DNA of 64,000 nucleotides, from positions 2,418,001-2,482,000 of the forward strand of contig OZ241337.1 of the NCBI GenBank assembly GCA_965200435.1. The letters are read 5' to 3'. A model generated the notes under the pieces. That model had not been told where the DNA came from, searched no databases, and was given only the letters and a program-made list of their open reading frames with translations. Every line of letters starts with the position of its first letter. Positions within the stretch are counted from its first letter, which is position 1. The position numbers and the translations under genes are program-made. Origin of the DNA: Bin75 sp965200435. GTDB lineage: Bacteria; Nitrospirota; Nitrospiria; Nitrospirales; UBA8639. Positions 54,566 through 61,905 of the stretch are shown piece after piece.

Positions 54566-55129
54566 ATGAATGTGCCGGACCGGTCTCGAACCATTCATCC
54601 GGGCCTTCTGATCTTGTGTCTCGGATGGTTTCTCACAGGAACAAGTCTGTCGATGGCGGAAAACTCGATGCAGAACGTTCAGCCTCCGTTGGTGCGGGCC
54701 ACAGTGTATCTGGCTGCCGGGGATTACCGTCGTGCAGTCGAAGCCTGCCAGATGAATATCGATCAAGCGCCATCCGTTGAAAGTTACGTCTATCTTATCT
54801 ACGTGTATCATGCGCTGGACGGATATTTGGAGTGGTTGGCCAAACGTGATGAGTGGGTCAAGGTAGGGCAGTTGTCACTCTCCATGGTTCACCGTGGAAC
54901 CATGGATCTTGTCGATCCTCCCGACTTGCTGGCCAGGATGGCCAAAGAACTGCTGCATGAGGGGATCAGGCAGCAATATGACTTGGTGGCCGGCATGGCC
55001 AACCGGCTGGACCGGACTCGTACTGACGAATTATGGTTGGAGGTGCACGCCTGGGAAAAGACCCACCCTGACAATTGGTGGACCGGTGTGCCTGAATCAT
55101 GGCAGTGGGAAAGTGAGGCAACGCGATGA
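54566..55129 (+). CDS. Exported helical (TPR-like) protein of unknown function
   Basis: A 187-residue protein with a signal peptide (GLLILCLGWFLTGTSLSMA) and a strong ribosome site (GGGGAGGG) upstream of ATG. The mature part is helical, with one TPR-like pair (RATVYLAAGDYRRAVEACQMNI, ESYVYLIYVYHALDGYLEW) and a Trp-rich tail (NWWTGVPESWQW). I do not recognise a named family. It lies between MITE copies 5 and 6; copy 6 starts six bases after its stop codon. Confidence 0.68.
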   Translation: MNVPDRSRTIHPGLLILCLGWFLTGTSLSMAENSMQNVQPPLVRATVYLAAGDYRRAVEACQMNIDQAPSVESYVYLIYVYHALDGYLEWLAKRDEWVKVGQLSLSMVHRGTMDLVDPPDLLARMAKELLHEGIRQQYDLVAGMANRLDRTRTDELWLEVHAWEKTHPDNWWTGVPESWQWESEATR

Positions 55130-55135
55130 CGCTAA

Positions 55136-55277
55136 GGAACCTCTGATTTATTGCACTATCGGGCGCATGGCGGCGTGGTGTCCTCGCTCAACCCTCGACT
55201 ATCTACTTGATATGTCTCGGGTTTCGCTACGGGACGCCTTGCCCTGCATCCCGCTACCACAATAAATCAGAGGTTCC
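55136..55277 (-). mobile_element. 142-bp MITE-like element, copy 6 (variant with compensatory changes)
   Basis: GGAACCTCTGATTTATTG to CAATAAATCAGAGGTTCC. Compared with the consensus arm ATTGAGTG/CACTCAAT, two bases are changed on each side so that pairing is kept. Flanks CTAA (55132-55135) and CTCA (55278-55281), one mismatch. The interior is also the most diverged of the seven (CTCGACTATCTACTTGATATG region), yet the length is still 142. Confidence 0.86.
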
Positions 55278-55288
55278 CTCAGCGGAAG

Positions 55289-55318
55289 TTGACACCTTTT
55301 CGACGGCACGTTTAGGAT
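55289..55318 (+). promoter_or_regulatory. Candidate sigma70-type promoter of the thioredoxin gene
   Basis: TTGACA at 55289-55294, an 18-base spacer, then TAGGAT at 55313-55318 (four of six consensus bases). It begins 11 bases after MITE copy 6 and about 60 bases before the thioredoxin GTG start. Confidence 0.4.
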
Positions 55319-55376
55319 TCTCCGCAGTATGTGAAGAAAGAGATGGTGTCGTCACTTTTCAAAAAAGGAGGATGTT

Positions 55377-55724
55377 GTGTCTGAACTCGTCGCGCAAGCA
55401 ACGGCTGGCAATTGGGACGCTGAGGTGGGGCAGACCGATGCCTTGGTGATGGTTGATTTCTGGGCCGTTTGGTGTGCCCCCTGTCAGATGGTCGCCCCGA
55501 TTGTCGAAGAACTGGCCAAAGAGTATGAAGGCAAATTAAAGGTCATGAAACTCAACACCGATGAAGTTCCGGAGATTGCCGGCAAGTTTCAGATCATGAG
55601 CATTCCCACGATTCTCTTTTTCAAGAACGGACAACCGGTCGAAAAAATAGTGGGTGCAAGGCCAAAACCCCAATTCAAACAAGTCATCGATTCGCTACTC
55701 GCACAACACTCCGCGCCTGCTTAG
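55377..55724 (+). CDS. trxA: Thioredoxin
   Basis: A 115-residue cytoplasmic thioredoxin with active site WCAPC at residues 32-36 and the cis-Pro loop MSIPTILFFKNGQ. It reduces protein disulfides using thioredoxin reductase. Translation starts at GTG (VSELVAQA read as Met), supported by AAGGAGG about six bases upstream. recN follows about 20 bases after the stop on the same strand, so read-through or co-transcription is possible. WCAPC instead of WCGPC is a common variant in several phyla. Confidence 0.93.
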   Translation: MSELVAQATAGNWDAEVGQTDALVMVDFWAVWCAPCQMVAPIVEELAKEYEGKLKVMKLNTDEVPEIAGKFQIMSIPTILFFKNGQPVEKIVGARPKPQFKQVIDSLLAQHSAPA

Positions 55725-55747
55725 GGTGGTGAGTATGCGCTGTGATT

Positions 55748-57424
55748 ATGCTCACTGATCTGCGCATTTCCCATTTTGCCCTCATCGATCACCTCGAACT
55801 TGAGTTCACACCGGGCTTCCAGGTGTTTACGGGAGAGACCGGAGCCGGAAAATCTCTTCTGGTTGATGCCCTGATCCTGTTGCTGGGCGGACGTGCTTCC
55901 GGTGAACAGATTCGAAGCGGGGCCAAGGAAGCCACATTGGAAGCGGCGTTCTCCCTGTCAGGGCACCCGGCGATTCTCGCAAAGTTGAAAGAATGGGACC
56001 TGCTGCCGGAAGGCACACAGGATCTCCTGCTTCGACGGATTCTCTCCCGGGAGGGACGGAGCCGGATGTACGTGAATGGAACGCTGGTTCCGTTGCACCA
56101 GATGGTGGAACTGAGTGGCTGGTTGGTCGATATTCACGGGCAGCATGAACAGCAATCGCTGCTCTCGTCGAAGGTCCAGTTGCACGTCCTGGATGCGTTC
56201 GGCGGCTTGCTCTCGTTACGCGACGAGTACGCCACGCGGTATCATCACTGGCAAGAGCTGATTCGTGCCGTGGCCGGTGCCTCACAACGGTCAAAGGAGC
56301 AACGGGAGCGTGCGGAGTTTTTACGCTTTCAATGCGAGGAATTGGGCAAGGCCCAGTTAGTGCCGGGAGAAGATGAAGCCCTCATACGGGAACACCGGAA
56401 ATTGCAGAATAGCGGCCGGCTCTTGGAACTCGTGAATCAGACTTATGATTTGCTGTATCGCAACCAGTCGTCGATCCTTTCCCAATTCACGGAAGTCAGG
56501 AAACTGGTGCATGAGCTGGGCACCATCGATGAAAACGTTCGGCCTTGGAAGGAATCGATCGATGGCGGTCTCGCCCAGGTTGAAGAACTGGTGTGGGCCG
56601 CTCGAAATTATCAGGACGGGTTCGATCACGACCCGGCAAGGCTCGCGCAGATCGATGAACGATTGGCATTGCTGCAACGGCTGAAAAAAAAGTATCGGGA
56701 GTCGCTTGATGACTTGCTTGCCCGTCAGACGCGGATTCAGTCTGAACTGGAAGCCTTGACGAACGTTGAAGAACAGACGCAGAACCTTCAGCAAGAAGTC
56801 TTGCAAGCCTGTCGGGACACGTGGGCGTTGGGACGGAAGTTATCCGAAGCCCGTCAAGCTGTGGCCAGGAAGCTTGAAAAATGCGTGACGACCGAGTTGG
56901 CCCAATTAAAGATGGAAACATCGCGCTTCCACGTTACGGTCACGGCGGCCTCCGAAGAGGCACAGGCCGGACCGAACGGCCTCGATCAGATTGAGTTCAT
57001 GTTTTGCGCGAATCCCGGGGAAAGTCTACACCCGTTGGCGCGAGTGGTGTCAGGAGGGGAACTCTCCCGCCTGATGTTGGCGATGAAAACGGTGTTGGCG
57101 AGTGTGGATCAGGTGCCGGTGTTGGTGTTTGACGAAGTGGACGTGGGAGTCGGCGGCACTGTGGCCGCGACCATGGGGCAACGTCTCAAGACATTGGGCG
57201 ACACGCACCAAGTGATGTGCATCACCCATTTGCCGCAAATTGCCGCCCCTGCCCATCATCATTATCTCGTGAAAAAAGAAAACGTGAAGAAGCGAACCGT
57301 TGCGATGGTCTCACGGCTCTGCCTCGAGGATCGAAAAGAGGAAATTGCGCGAATGTTGGGAGGAACGACAATTACGCAAACGGTCAGGAAGGCTGCCGGG
57401 GAAATGCTCAACGCGACGAACTGA
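55748..57424 (+). CDS. recN: DNA repair protein RecN
   Basis: 558 residues, the normal RecN length. It has Walker A GETGAGKS near the N-terminus, a coiled-coil central region (about residues 150-390, with QRLKKKYRESLDDLLARQTRIQSELEAL), the ABC signature VSGGELSRLMLAMK and Walker B VLVFDEVDVGVGG, then CITHLPQIAAPAHHHYLVKK. This SMC-like ATPase acts at double-strand breaks. I prefer ATG at 55748 (MLTDLRISHF) over the GTG two codons earlier. It converges with the DUF6445 gene, whose stop lies 36 bases away. Confidence 0.95.
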   Translation: MLTDLRISHFALIDHLELEFTPGFQVFTGETGAGKSLLVDALILLLGGRASGEQIRSGAKEATLEAAFSLSGHPAILAKLKEWDLLPEGTQDLLLRRILSREGRSRMYVNGTLVPLHQMVELSGWLVDIHGQHEQQSLLSSKVQLHVLDAFGGLLSLRDEYATRYHHWQELIRAVAGASQRSKEQRERAEFLRFQCEELGKAQLVPGEDEALIREHRKLQNSGRLLELVNQTYDLLYRNQSSILSQFTEVRKLVHELGTIDENVRPWKESIDGGLAQVEELVWAARNYQDGFDHDPARLAQIDERLALLQRLKKKYRESLDDLLARQTRIQSELEALTNVEEQTQNLQQEVLQACRDTWALGRKLSEARQAVARKLEKCVTTELAQLKMETSRFHVTVTAASEEAQAGPNGLDQIEFMFCANPGESLHPLARVVSGGELSRLMLAMKTVLASVDQVPVLVFDEVDVGVGGTVAATMGQRLKTLGDTHQVMCITHLPQIAAPAHHHYLVKKENVKKRTVAMVSRLCLEDRKEEIARMLGGTTITQTVRKAAGEMLNATN

Positions 57425-57460
57425 CCCCGCACCGGGTGGGCGCGTGCGCACCCCAATCAG

Positions 57461-58147
57461 TCACCCCTTTTCTTCGTTGCTACGCACTTTCCAGAAAAAC
57501 ACCACGGCCATCCGCTTGGAAGCGAGTTCTGTGCCCCACCCGAAATATGACGTGGCGGAATGAATCAGGTCGGATTTGTAGGCCAAGAGTCGGTTGAAGA
57601 CGTAGGGCACCTCCAAAATTTCCTCGAAGAGGGTCGGGTCCATTTCCCGGGGCATCCCCGGAACGTCGCGTAAACTTTCATATTCCCGTGGGCAGACGTT
57701 GCCTCCGGGTTTTTCCTCCGGTATGCGGAGCCGGTAAAACGACGTCCCCGCATGAGGCGTCGGGGGATTCGGGTGGAGATACAGGACCGCGGCGTAATCG
57801 CAAATGGCTGCGGAATCGACGTGGGGACGTGCCACCCCTTCGGCCCCGCCACAAAGTTGGATGTGATTATGACCGGAAATCCCCATGTCCGAATCGCTTT
57901 GCGGTTGGAGGGCCGGGATACCGAGTCGCCGTGTCACGCATTCTTCCACGCGACGCAATTCCTCGGGCAGCAGGGCATTGGGGGCCCTCATGCCGGGCCA
58001 GGGTTCACGATGCCACGGTGAACCCAACGTCCAGGTCCTGTTGGCAATGCACCGTTGCGCGACTTCAAGGGCATTTGGAAGAATATTGTCTTCGATCCAA
58101 TAATCTTGTCCCAACCGTGGCTCTCGAAAGGGAAGGACAACGGTCAT
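57461..58147 (-). CDS. DUF6445-type protein with 2OG-Fe(II) dioxygenase-like motifs
   Basis: The start at 58147 (MTVVLPFREP) has GGAG six bases upstream; the frame also extends four codons to 58159. The 228-residue protein shows a cupin-like jelly-roll pattern with RPHVDS (His109-x-Asp111) and a distal LIHSATSYFG (His196), the expected facial triad of an Fe(II)/2-oxoglutarate dioxygenase. The segment YLHPNPPTPHAGTSFYRLR and the overall layout match the DUF6445 family, which is not biochemically characterised as far as I know. It is divergent from another dioxygenase gene (58338), about 190 bases apart. Confidence 0.72.
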   Translation of the reverse strand: MTVVLPFREPRLGQDYWIEDNILPNALEVAQRCIANRTWTLGSPWHREPWPGMRAPNALLPEELRRVEECVTRRLGIPALQPQSDSDMGISGHNHIQLCGGAEGVARPHVDSAAICDYAAVLYLHPNPPTPHAGTSFYRLRIPEEKPGGNVCPREYESLRDVPGMPREMDPTLFEEILEVPYVFNRLLAYKSDLIHSATSYFGWGTELASKRMAVVFFWKVRSNEEKG

Positions 58148-58337
58148 GAGGTGCTCCATGCGGTTCGCATCTTGCCCACGTCGTCAAAAAGAAGTTGAAA
58201 ATAGAGCAAAAAAGCATAATGACAGCATTGCTCAGTGGTCAAGAGAGCATTTCACGTGGTTGGTCGCCAGCTTCCATGCAATGATTCAATGAGCAAGTGA
58301 CTGCGATACGATACGGGCGGGAATCGGAAACACACGG

Positions 58338-59084
58338 ATGAAACAAACTGTCCAGAGCCACGTGACCGGGGAACTCGAGCAGGCATGTGTTCGCCATTCC
58401 GCGCGTGACGTCGCGCCGCTGTTTCGGGAACAGGGTGAATTCGTCACGCTGCGGCACTTTGTGCCGCAAGACGTCATCGAGCAGTTTCTGGAAGAGGTGG
58501 AACGGGTTCGGCCCCAGGTCAATAGAAATTATATTCCCATGCACAAACAAGGCGGCAGTGTCAGTTATTATGTGCTTTGCCGGGCCGCCCCGTCGATTTT
58601 GTCGTTCTATCAATCGCCGGCGTTCATCGAATGGCTCAGCCGAATCGCCGGGGTGCCCCTGCAACAATGTCCTGATGATGATCCCCATGCCTGCGCCCTG
58701 TACTTTTACACCGAGGCCGGCGATCACATCGGTTGGCACTATGATACGTCCTATTACAACGGCGCGCGGTATACGGTCCTGCTTGGTCTGGTGGATCGAT
58801 CCGTCAGCCGGTTGGCGTGTCGCTTACATGCCAAAGAACCCGGACGGGACGTGCAAGAACTCAGCCTTCCGACGACTCCGGGGTTGTTGATTTTTTTCAA
58901 TGGCGACAAATTGCAGCATGCCGTGACCCCACTGGGTAAAGGCGAAGAACGTATCGTTCTCACGTTGGAATACGTGACTGATCCCACGATAAGCCGGTCC
59001 AAACGCTGGTTCTCGAATTTAAAAGATGCCTTTGCGTACTTCGGGTGGCCGGCGCTCTTCCAGCAGCCTGGACCGGGCCCCTGA
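58338..59084 (+). CDS. 2OG-Fe(II) oxygenase family protein
   Basis: A 248-residue protein with a prolyl-hydroxylase-like fold: HIGWHYDTSYYNGARYTVLLGL gives His134-x-Asp136, and LQHAVTPLGKGEERIVLTLEYV gives the distal His194 and the 2-oxoglutarate-binding Arg205. No signal peptide. The N-terminal half is helical (VPQDVIEQFLEEVERVRP). The substrate is unknown; free amino acids, peptides or small metabolites are all possible. It is oriented divergently from the DUF6445 gene, so both could share a control region at 58148-58337. Confidence 0.85.
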   Translation: MKQTVQSHVTGELEQACVRHSARDVAPLFREQGEFVTLRHFVPQDVIEQFLEEVERVRPQVNRNYIPMHKQGGSVSYYVLCRAAPSILSFYQSPAFIEWLSRIAGVPLQQCPDDDPHACALYFYTEAGDHIGWHYDTSYYNGARYTVLLGLVDRSVSRLACRLHAKEPGRDVQELSLPTTPGLLIFFNGDKLQHAVTPLGKGEERIVLTLEYVTDPTISRSKRWFSNLKDAFAYFGWPALFQQPGPGP

Positions 59085-59195
59085 ACGTCAGAAGTGCCTT
59101 GTTTCGAGTCCTCCGGATTGCCACTGTGTGACGAATGCGTTGTCGTGGTTCAACCCCTGACCGGATGGGCTTGCGTGATCCCGTTCCCAATCAAA

Positions 59196-59237
59196 TTGAC
59201 ATTTCCAATCCAGTATGATAATTGCAAGTTACTTGCA
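59196..59237 (+). promoter_or_regulatory. Candidate promoter and operator of the Fur-family gene
   Basis: TTGACA at 59196-59201, a 15-base spacer, then GATAAT at 59217-59222, directly followed by the perfect palindrome TGCAAGTTACTTGCA at 59223-59237. A dyad over the likely transcription start, 41 bases before the Fur-family start codon, fits autorepression. Spacer length is on the short side. Confidence 0.5.
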
Positions 59238-59278
59238 GTAAGAGATTGTGCCTCTTCTCGATGGCGTGGGTGTGGTTG

Positions 59279-59698
59279 ATGAAAACCGGCATCAAAGATG
59301 TGATTCGGGCAGCGGGCAAACGAATGACGAGGACTCGTCAGGCCGTCCTGTCCGTGCTTGAATCCACGCAAGATCCCTTGAGTCCGGTCGAGGTGTATAG
59401 CCGTTTAAAACAACAGAAGATCCAGATCGATCCCGTCACCGTTTATCGCAACCTGGAGACATTAAAGGCCCTCGGCCTGGTCACGCAGCTTAAATTGCAC
59501 CAGGAAGAGCAGTTTCGTTATGAGATGAGAGAAGGGCGCCAGCATCATCACCATATTCGGTGCAAGGGGTGTGGGCGGGTCGTTGATCTGCTTTTGTGCC
59601 CGCTTAAAAAGTTTACGGCAATGATCGAACAACAAACGCGATTTGTGGTGGGCGATCATTCGCTGGAATTCAGTGGTTGGTGTCCCAAGTGTCAGTAG
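59279..59698 (+). CDS. Fur-family metalloregulator
   Basis: I choose the start at 59279 (MKTGIKDVIRAAGKRMT); the frame also runs upstream to 59222 over the operator, which is unlikely. The 139-residue protein has a winged helix (RMTRTRQAVLSVLE, SRLKQQKIQIDPVTVYRNLETL), the sensory His cluster EGRQHHHHIRC and two structural CxxC pairs (CKGC, CPKC). It could be Fur, Zur or a related zinc/iron sensor. The neighbours (MerC-domain protein, His-rich protein) make a zinc-type role attractive, as inference. The next gene follows after 20 bases. Confidence 0.88.
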   Translation: MKTGIKDVIRAAGKRMTRTRQAVLSVLESTQDPLSPVEVYSRLKQQKIQIDPVTVYRNLETLKALGLVTQLKLHQEEQFRYEMREGRQHHHHIRCKGCGRVVDLLLCPLKKFTAMIEQQTRFVVGDHSLEFSGWCPKCQ

Positions 59699-59718
59699 CG
59701 TCAACGTCCTGAGTCAAC

Positions 59719-60186
59719 ATGAACACAGTAGGGAGCAGACTTTCCGTCGCCGGTTCGATCATCTCATTGGTGTGCGCGGTCCATTGCGCCTTAACGCCGT
59801 TGGTCTTGTTGGTCCTTCCCTTGCTGGCTGCGCAATCTGGTGGGATTCTTGAAGGTGTCCTGAGCTTCGTGTTTTCTCCTTCTGCCGAGTGGGCGTTTCT
59901 GGGCATGATTGTGGTGATTGCCGGGTTTGGCGTTCTTGCGACGTATCCCGTACATCGGGACCGTCGTCCGGCCTTGTTGACGATTGCCGGATTTTTGACG
60001 TTGCTGTCCGTTCGGTTGCTCCTGGAGCAAAATTCGAGCCTGGAACTCACCGGAGGCTTGCTGGGGGCCTTGATGATCGCTTGGGGGGGATTGATGAACA
60101 GGTTGTTGTGTCGTTGCCGCGCCTGCCATGAACGCGACGATACGACCGAAGCCGCGGCTCCGCTTCCTGCCTCAACGGGTTCTTGA
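59719..60186 (+). CDS. MerC-domain membrane protein
   Basis: A 155-residue protein with four hydrophobic segments (VAGSIISLVCAVHCALTPLVLLVLPLL, AFLGMIVVIAGFGVLATYP, LLTIAGFLTLLSVRLLLE, GALMIAWGGLMNRLL). The CAVHC motif in the first segment is typical of MerC-like proteins, known from mercury uptake but also found as general metal-associated membrane proteins near Fur-family regulators. A Cys/His tail (CRCRACHERDD) follows. It is in an operon with the Fur-family gene. No other mer genes are seen, so mercury resistance is not supported. Confidence 0.82.
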   Translation: MNTVGSRLSVAGSIISLVCAVHCALTPLVLLVLPLLAAQSGGILEGVLSFVFSPSAEWAFLGMIVVIAGFGVLATYPVHRDRRPALLTIAGFLTLLSVRLLLEQNSSLELTGGLLGALMIAWGGLMNRLLCRCRACHERDDTTEAAAPLPASTGS

Positions 60187-60202
60187 TCTCCCGTTATCCT
60201 AC

Positions 60203-60344
60203 GGAACCTCTGATTGAGTGTGATAGCGGGATGCAGGGTAAGGTGTCCCGGAGCGAAACCCGAAGCGTATCAGAGAGAGAGGTGAGGGTTGAGCGAGGAC
60301 ACAACGCAGCCCTGCGCCCGATAGTACACGACATCAGAGGTTCC
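60203..60344 (+). mobile_element. 142-bp MITE-like element, copy 7
   Basis: GGAACCTCTGATTGAGTG to CGACATCAGAGGTTCC with perfect CTAC duplications (60199-60202 and 60345-60348). Its right end provides the last codons and the stop codon of the His-rich protein gene on the minus strand. Confidence 0.88.
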
Positions 60345-60684
60345 CTACCGTCACCCAGCCGTGATCATCGCAGTGGGTGTCATGGGCAAAATGCAGATGC
60401 CCATTCACGAGGAAATCCGTATGGTCGCCATGCGGCACGGCTTCGTGGCCGCAACCGGGGCCATGGATGTGCGACGCCTCGTGGCCTTCACAGACATGCG
60501 AAGGTGTACAGACCTCAGGGTTTTGCACGGAAATTGGAAGCACGTGTTCGTCGACATGGTCATCATGAGGATGGTGCAGGTGTCCGTCGTGCAGAAAGTC
60601 GGTATGGCCGTCATGGAGAATCTTCGTGTGACCACAGGTGTCATGATGCGCATGGACGTGTGGGGTATGCGTGAGGTGACTCAT
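60334..60684 (-). CDS. Very His-rich metal-binding protein
   Basis: A 116-residue protein with 28 His and 5 Cys by count. Two similar halves carry CGHTKILHDGHTDFLHDGHLHH and CGHEAVPHGDHTDFLVNGHLHF patterns ending in DEH or DDH. Such CGHxxxxHGDHxDxL proteins are found in many bacteria near zinc regulation genes; metal buffering or delivery is the likely role. AAGGAGG lies seven bases before the ATG. It starts 13 bases after the DAHP synthase stop in the same direction. The final residues VGNL and the stop are encoded by the target duplication and the end of MITE copy 7; before insertion the frame would have ended VG-stop. Confidence 0.85.
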   Translation of the reverse strand: MSHLTHTPHVHAHHDTCGHTKILHDGHTDFLHDGHLHHPHDDHVDEHVLPISVQNPEVCTPSHVCEGHEASHIHGPGCGHEAVPHGDHTDFLVNGHLHFAHDTHCDDHGWVTVGNL

Positions 60685-60697
60685 CAAAGCCTCCTTT

Positions 60698-61774
60698 TTA
60701 AGAAGAGCCCACGTGCATGGGTGATTGTTTCGCCAAGGTATCAGCCAGTTCGTACAACAGGGTTTCCGTATCCTCCCACCCGATGCAGGCATCGGTGATC
60801 GAAACCCCATATTCCAATGTTTTGCCGGTTACCCATGATTGCTTGCCGGCTTTCAGATTGCTTTCCAGTAAAAGTCCCAGGATGTATCGTTGCCCTTCAC
60901 AATATTGCTTCACCACGGAATGGGCGACGGGAATCTGGCGCGTATGATCCTTGTCGGAATTTCCGTGTGAGCAATCGACCATAATGGGTCTCACGATTTC
61001 TTCATCCACTAATCCGTCCCGGGCTTGAATGATGTGTTCCCGGCTGTAGTTTGTCTTTCCGCCGCCTCCGCGCAACACGATGTGCCGGTCGGGGTTTCCA
61101 TTGGTCTTGATGATGGACGTGACGCCGTCGAAATTAATCCCGACAAAACTGTGCGGTTGTCTTGCGGCCACCATGGCATTAAGGGCGACTTGCAGACTGC
61201 CGTCCGTTCCGTTTTTGAAGCCGACCGGCATGGACACTCCACTCGCCATTTCCCGGTGGGTCTGGCTTTCGGTGGTGCGGGCACCGATCGCGGCCCAACT
61301 GATGAGGTCGGAAAGATATTGGGGCGTAACCGGGTCGAGCAATTCGGTGGCGCAGGGCACACCGTGATTATTCAGATTCAGAAGAATGGTGCGGGCTTGC
61401 AGCAATCCTTCGGCAATGTCACAACTCCCGTCCAAATGAGGATCATTGATAAGTCCTTTCCACCCAACCGTCGTTCGCGGTTTTTCGAAGTAGGTCCGCA
61501 TGACGATCAGTAAATGGTCTTTGGTGGCCTCACGGACTTTGTTGAGTGCGGACCCGTAGGTATAGGCCGCTTCAGGGTCATGAATCGAGCACGGCCCGAT
61601 GACCACGAGGAGCCGATGCTGATCTCGCCCATAGAGAATATCTCTGACGGCCTGACGGGTTTGCAGGACCGTGGCTTCTGCCGCTGCAGTAACCGGCAGT
61701 TGTTCCCTGATCTGCCGAGGTGTAACCAGTTTTTTGATTTCAATGACGTATCGATTATTGAGCGGCTCGTCCAT
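60698..61774 (-). CDS. aroG: 3-deoxy-7-phosphoheptulonate (DAHP) synthase, AroF/G/H class
   Basis: A 358-residue class I DAHP synthase: condenses phosphoenolpyruvate with erythrose 4-phosphate, the first step of the shikimate pathway. Motifs: GPCSIHDPEAA, EKPRTTVGWKGLINDP, CATELLDP, GARTTESQTHREMASG, GFKNGTDG, LRGGGG and DCSHGNSDKDH. The N-terminal extension (MDEPLNNRYVIEIKKLVTPRQIREQLP) is the usual feedback-regulatory segment of the E. coli-type isoenzymes; which aromatic amino acid inhibits it cannot be told. GGAAGG lies about nine bases upstream of ATG. It is followed closely by the His-rich gene. Confidence 0.95.
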   Translation of the reverse strand: MDEPLNNRYVIEIKKLVTPRQIREQLPVTAAAEATVLQTRQAVRDILYGRDQHRLLVVIGPCSIHDPEAAYTYGSALNKVREATKDHLLIVMRTYFEKPRTTVGWKGLINDPHLDGSCDIAEGLLQARTILLNLNNHGVPCATELLDPVTPQYLSDLISWAAIGARTTESQTHREMASGVSMPVGFKNGTDGSLQVALNAMVAARQPHSFVGINFDGVTSIIKTNGNPDRHIVLRGGGGKTNYSREHIIQARDGLVDEEIVRPIMVDCSHGNSDKDHTRQIPVAHSVVKQYCEGQRYILGLLLESNLKAGKQSWVTGKTLEYGVSITDACIGWEDTETLLYELADTLAKQSPMHVGSS

Positions 61775-61905
61775 GAAAATGACCTTCCTGAGAAAAACAA
61801 GGGGATGCGAAAATCAAGAACGTTCGTACAATTGCCTACAGAGCTTAGCGGAAATAAAAAATCCCCGCAAGAAACTGTATAGGTCCACCACCTTTGGCAC
61901 TCGGA

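Noticed and set aside
59719..60186. Mercury-resistance operon
   Set aside because: Only the MerC-type membrane domain is present; no merA, merP, merT or MerR-type regulator is visible.
60183..60674. Open frame through MITE copy 7 encoding SEREVRVERGHNAALRP-like sequence, also seen in the other copies
   Set aside because: The frame is set by the element's base sequence, differs in its ends between copies, has no conserved start or ribosome site, and runs antisense to the His-rich gene.
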